Source of the DNA: CAYNQN01 sp964530525
GTDB lineage: Bacteria > Actinomycetota > Acidimicrobiia > Acidimicrobiales > Acidimicrobilacustridaceae
Reading direction: 5' to 3'
Assembly (NCBI GenBank): GCA_964530525.1
Contig: CAZHBH010000051.1
Location: 1-15,585 of the forward strand
Length of the DNA: 15,585 nucleotides
In this document: positions 13,988-15,585 of the stretch, in pieces
Layout of the letters: every line of letters begins with the position of its first letter
Position numbering within the stretch: position 1 is the stretch's first letter
Program-made: the position numbers and the translations under genes
The notes under the pieces: model-generated
What the model was told of the DNA's origin: nothing
The model's database searches: none
The model's input: only the letters and a program-made list of their open reading frames with translations

Positions 13988-15046
13988 ATGGAGGCGGCGT
14001 TCTTCGACCTCGACAAGACCGTCATCGCGAAGGCGTCGATGGTGGCCTTCAGCCGTCCCCTGCTGCAGGCCGGGATGATCAGTCGCCGGATCTTGCTCAG
14101 GGCCACCTGGAGCCAACTCGTCTTCAACCGCCTCGGGGCAGACGAAGACAGGATGAGGAAGTTCAGGGAGTCAGCCTTGCGCATCACCAAGGGCTGGGAT
14201 CAGGCGCGCGTGAAGGCGGTGGTCGAAGAAGCTCTCATCTCGGTGGTCGAGCCGATCGTCTACGACGAAGCCCTGGAGGAGATGAGGTCGCACGCTGCAG
14301 CCGGCCGAAGGGTGCTGATCGTTTCAGCGTCGCCGATGGAGGTGGTCGAACCCCTCGCGCGCTACTTGGGGGCCGACGAGGCGATAGCGAGCTTGCCGGA
14401 GGTGGACGATCGCGGCCGCTACACCGGGGAGGTCGAGCTGTACGCCTACGGTCCGTACAAGGCCGAGGCCATGCGCGCCGTCGCCGAGCGCGACGGCATA
14501 GATCTGGCGGCGTCGTACGCCTACTCCGATTCGATGACCGACCTACCCATGCTCGAGGCGGTGGGCCATCCCGTGGCGGTGAACCCCGATCGTGAGCTGG
14601 CGAAGACCGCGAGGGAGCGCGGATGGGAGATCAGGATCTTCCGCACCACGGTGCCGCTCAGGGAGCGGGTGCCCATGCCTGCCTCGCGGGTGCTCGCCTA
14701 CCTGGCGGTAGGGGCTTCGGCAGCAGTCGCGATGGGACTTGTGTGGTGGATCGTCAGGCGTCCTGGAGCTTCTTCACCACCAGCACGACCAGAGCAGCGA
14801 CGACGGCCAGGACGATCAACTTCTTCATACCGCCCGACACTAGGGGCCTGGGGCCTCATCCCGCCAGGGAAGCCGAGCTCGGCGAGGCGAGCTGCTGGGC
14901 GGGGTGGTGGGGCATCCCACGCGGCAGTACCGAAGGTGGGGCCCGGAGTCGCTACCGGGAGGCTGGGTAGATCGGTGCAGGCGATCAGACTGCTAGGAGA
15001 TCTCTGGCACCTGTATCGCTCGAGGGGTGTCGTAGCTTCGACATAG
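13988..15046 (+). CDS. Membrane-anchored HAD-IB phosphatase (SerB-like fold) with run-on C-terminus
   Basis: Residues 1-225 are a HAD subfamily IB phosphatase. Motif I is DLDKT (Asp7, Asp9), motif II is VSASP (Ser113), the motif III lysine is Lys158 in PYKAEA, and motif IV is SDSMTDLPML (Asp181, Asp185). A single membrane segment follows at about 235-256, then VRRPG. Relatives (Rv3661-type, sometimes named inhibition of morphological differentiation proteins) stop shortly after this segment; the real substrate is not known. Here the frame has no stop for about 95 more codons. That tail is Pro/Arg/Gly/Ser-rich, uses many A- and T-ending codons unlike the rest of the gene, crosses an antisense small ORF, and overlaps the last 62 nt of the convergent sigma gene. 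The functional protein is likely residues 1 to about 260. The position divergent from cpaE is also seen in mycobacteria. Confidence 0.85.
   Translation: MEAAFFDLDKTVIAKASMVAFSRPLLQAGMISRRILLRATWSQLVFNRLGADEDRMRKFRESALRITKGWDQARVKAVVEEALISVVEPIVYDEALEEMRSHAAAGRRVLIVSASPMEVVEPLARYLGADEAIASLPEVDDRGRYTGEVELYAYGPYKAEAMRAVAERDGIDLAASYAYSDSMTDLPMLEAVGHPVAVNPDRELAKTARERGWEIRIFRTTVPLRERVPMPASRVLAYLAVGASAAVAMGLVWWIVRRPGASSPPARPEQRRRPGRSTSSYRPTLGAWGLIPPGKPSSARRAAGRGGGASHAAVPKVGPGVATGRLGRSVQAIRLLGDLWHLYRSRGVVAST
14754..14828 (-). CDS. Small membrane peptide, 24 residues (tentative)
   Basis: An ATG at 14828 opens a 24-codon frame ending in TGA at 14754-14756. The peptide starts MKKLIVLAVV, continues with Ala/Leu/Val only, and ends VKKLQDA: one membrane helix flanked by Lys pairs on both sides. 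Codons are G/C-ending throughout (ATC GTC CTG GCC GTC GTC), while the overlapping plus-strand frame has poor codon use there, so the minus strand looks like the selected one. A TAGTGT element lies 8 nt before the ATG. It is convergent with and overlaps the run-on tail of the HAD gene. It recalls other tiny KK-start actinobacterial membrane peptides, but I cannot assign a family. Function unknown. Confidence 0.5.
   Translation of the reverse strand: MKKLIVLAVVAALVVLVVKKLQDA
14837..14842 (-). promoter_or_regulatory. Possible -10 element of the 24-residue ORF
   Basis: TAGTGT (TANNNT) on the minus strand, 8 nt before the ATG at 14828. The surrounding interval 14829-14984 also carries a GGGGCCT tandem pair and a 12-bp palindrome (GCCGAGCTCGGC), but no clear terminator for the sigma gene. 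Confidence 0.3.
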
Positions 15047-15585
15047 CACGGGCCTCGATCTGGCGGATGCGCTCGCGGGTGAGGTTGAAGTGCTCGCCCA
15101 CCTCTTCGAGCGTGCGGGGCTCGCCTCTGTCCAGCCCGAAGCGGAGCTTGAGGATCTCCCGCTCCCGCTCGTCCAGCGGGCTGAGCAGCCGAGAGATCTC
15201 TTCGGGGAGCAGTGCGGTTGCGGCGACCTCGAAGGGCGATTCGGCGGAGCGGTCCTCCACCACGTCGCCCAGCTCGGCGTCGCCATCCTCGCGGAGGGGT
15301 TCCGACAGCGAGAGCGGCTCGGCGGCGAAGCGGAGCGCCTCGGTCACCTTGTCCTCGGGCATCTCGACCTCGATGCTCAGCTCGGCGAGGGTGGCGGGCC
15401 GTCCCAGCTTGAGCTCGAGGCGCGCCCTTGCCTTCTGCAACCGGGCGAGCGTGTCGCCCGCGTGGACCGGAAGGCGGATGGTGCGACCGGTGTTGGCGAT
15501 GCCACGGGTGATGGCCTGACGGATCCACCAGGTGGCGTACGTGGAGAACTTGAAGCCCTTGCGCCAGTCGAACTTCTCGACGGCG
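14985..15585 (-). CDS. RpoD-type sigma-70 factor, 5' end cut by window
   Basis: The last 199 codons of a primary-type sigma factor. The fragment begins in region 2.3/2.4 (VEKFDWRKGFKFSTYATWWIRQAITRGIA), which binds and melts the -10 element. Region 3 follows (TIRLPVHAGDTLARLQKARA, GRPATLAELS), then region 4 with LDEREREILKLRFGLDRGEPRTLEEVG and the -35 recognition helix LTRERIRQIEARAMSKLRHP. All signature residues are present, so it should read ordinary TTGACA / TANNNT promoters. Mycobacterial SigA has Asp-Gln where this reads Asn-Thr before GRTIRLPVH, so it may be a group 2 (SigB/Hrd-like) factor and not the housekeeping one; the missing N-terminus (region 1) would settle this. The frame is open to the window end. 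It converges on the HAD gene. Confidence 0.9.
   Translation of the reverse strand, partial: AVEKFDWRKGFKFSTYATWWIRQAITRGIANTGRTIRLPVHAGDTLARLQKARARLELKLGRPATLAELSIEVEMPEDKVTEALRFAAEPLSLSEPLREDGDAELGDVVEDRSAESPFEVAATALLPEEISRLLSPLDEREREILKLRFGLDRGEPRTLEEVGEHFNLTRERIRQIEARAMSKLRHPSSDTGARDLLAV

Noticed and set aside
13775..14116. cpaE starting at 14116 or at the ATG at 13978
   Set aside because: The first would overlap the HAD coding region. The second has AAGGAG only 1 nt from the ATG and lies upstream of the best promoter. Kept as an alternative in the cpaE entry.
14843..14856. Tandem GGGGCCT pair
   Set aside because: Two 7-bp copies in a GC-rich gap are expected by chance and match no known element.
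14829..14984. Possible tRNA or other RNA gene
   Set aside because: No T-loop motif, no cloverleaf arms, no CCA end on either strand.

Overview
The window is GC-rich bacterial chromosome with strong G/C bias at third codon positions, GTG/TTG starts, tightly packed genes and protein families typical of Actinomycetota: GlnR, paired GlnA1/GlnA2 with GlnE, a secretin-free Tad/Flp locus, and a primary-type sigma factor. I see no mobile element, CRISPR array, tRNA or rRNA. An unplaced high-GC actinobacterium, possibly outside the well-known genera (for example Acidimicrobiia), is an inference, not something the sequence proves.

Layout. (1) Positions 1-7270 form a nitrogen-assimilation block. A GlnR-like orphan response regulator (partial, minus) lies 9 nt behind a GSI-alpha glutamine synthetase (GlnA2 type, minus). 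Diverging from it is a GSI-beta synthetase (GlnA1 type, plus) that carries the tyrosine targeted by adenylylation. Between them sits a striking series of 11-bp-phased half-sites. After a strong convergent terminator come an alpha/beta hydrolase and glnE, the adenylyl transferase/removase acting on GlnA1. (2) Positions 7349-9058: glutamine-dependent NAD+ synthetase nadE, divergent from glnE. (3) Positions 9059-9907: an RsbW-like ATPase and a STAS anti-anti-sigma protein, a two-gene partner-switching module. (4) Positions 10008-13774: a compact Tad/Flp pilus operon in the order cpaE/tadZ, tadA, a tadB-tadC fusion, Flp-type pilin, tadE, mostly joined by 4-nt stop/start overlaps. (5) Positions 13988-15046: a divergent membrane-anchored HAD-IB phosphatase whose reading frame runs on across a 24-codon antisense membrane peptide and into the end of the last gene. 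(6) Positions 14985-15585: a sigma-70 (RpoD-type) gene, cut by the window edge.

How it fits together. GlnR (transcription) and GlnE (covalent modification) are both encoded beside the two synthetases they are expected to control, and the phased repeats are the obvious candidate operator. NadE consumes glutamine as ammonia donor, so its pairing with glnE is metabolically sensible. The gene order HAD-IB / CpaE / TadA / TadB+C / Flp / TadE resembles the mycobacterial Rv3661-Rv3654c locus, but here it is reduced: the two TadB/TadC membrane proteins are one short chain and only one TadE is present.

A recurring regulatory feature is a TANNNT-like -10 element placed 6-7 nt before the start codon (glnE, nadE, STAS gene, HAD gene, and weaker cases), which predicts leaderless mRNAs. 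By contrast the tad operon appears to have a long structured leader before a TTG start. I did not find a convincing wholly new system. The most notable items are the phased operator, the TadB-TadC fusion, the tad leader, and the stop-lost HAD gene over an antisense small ORF.
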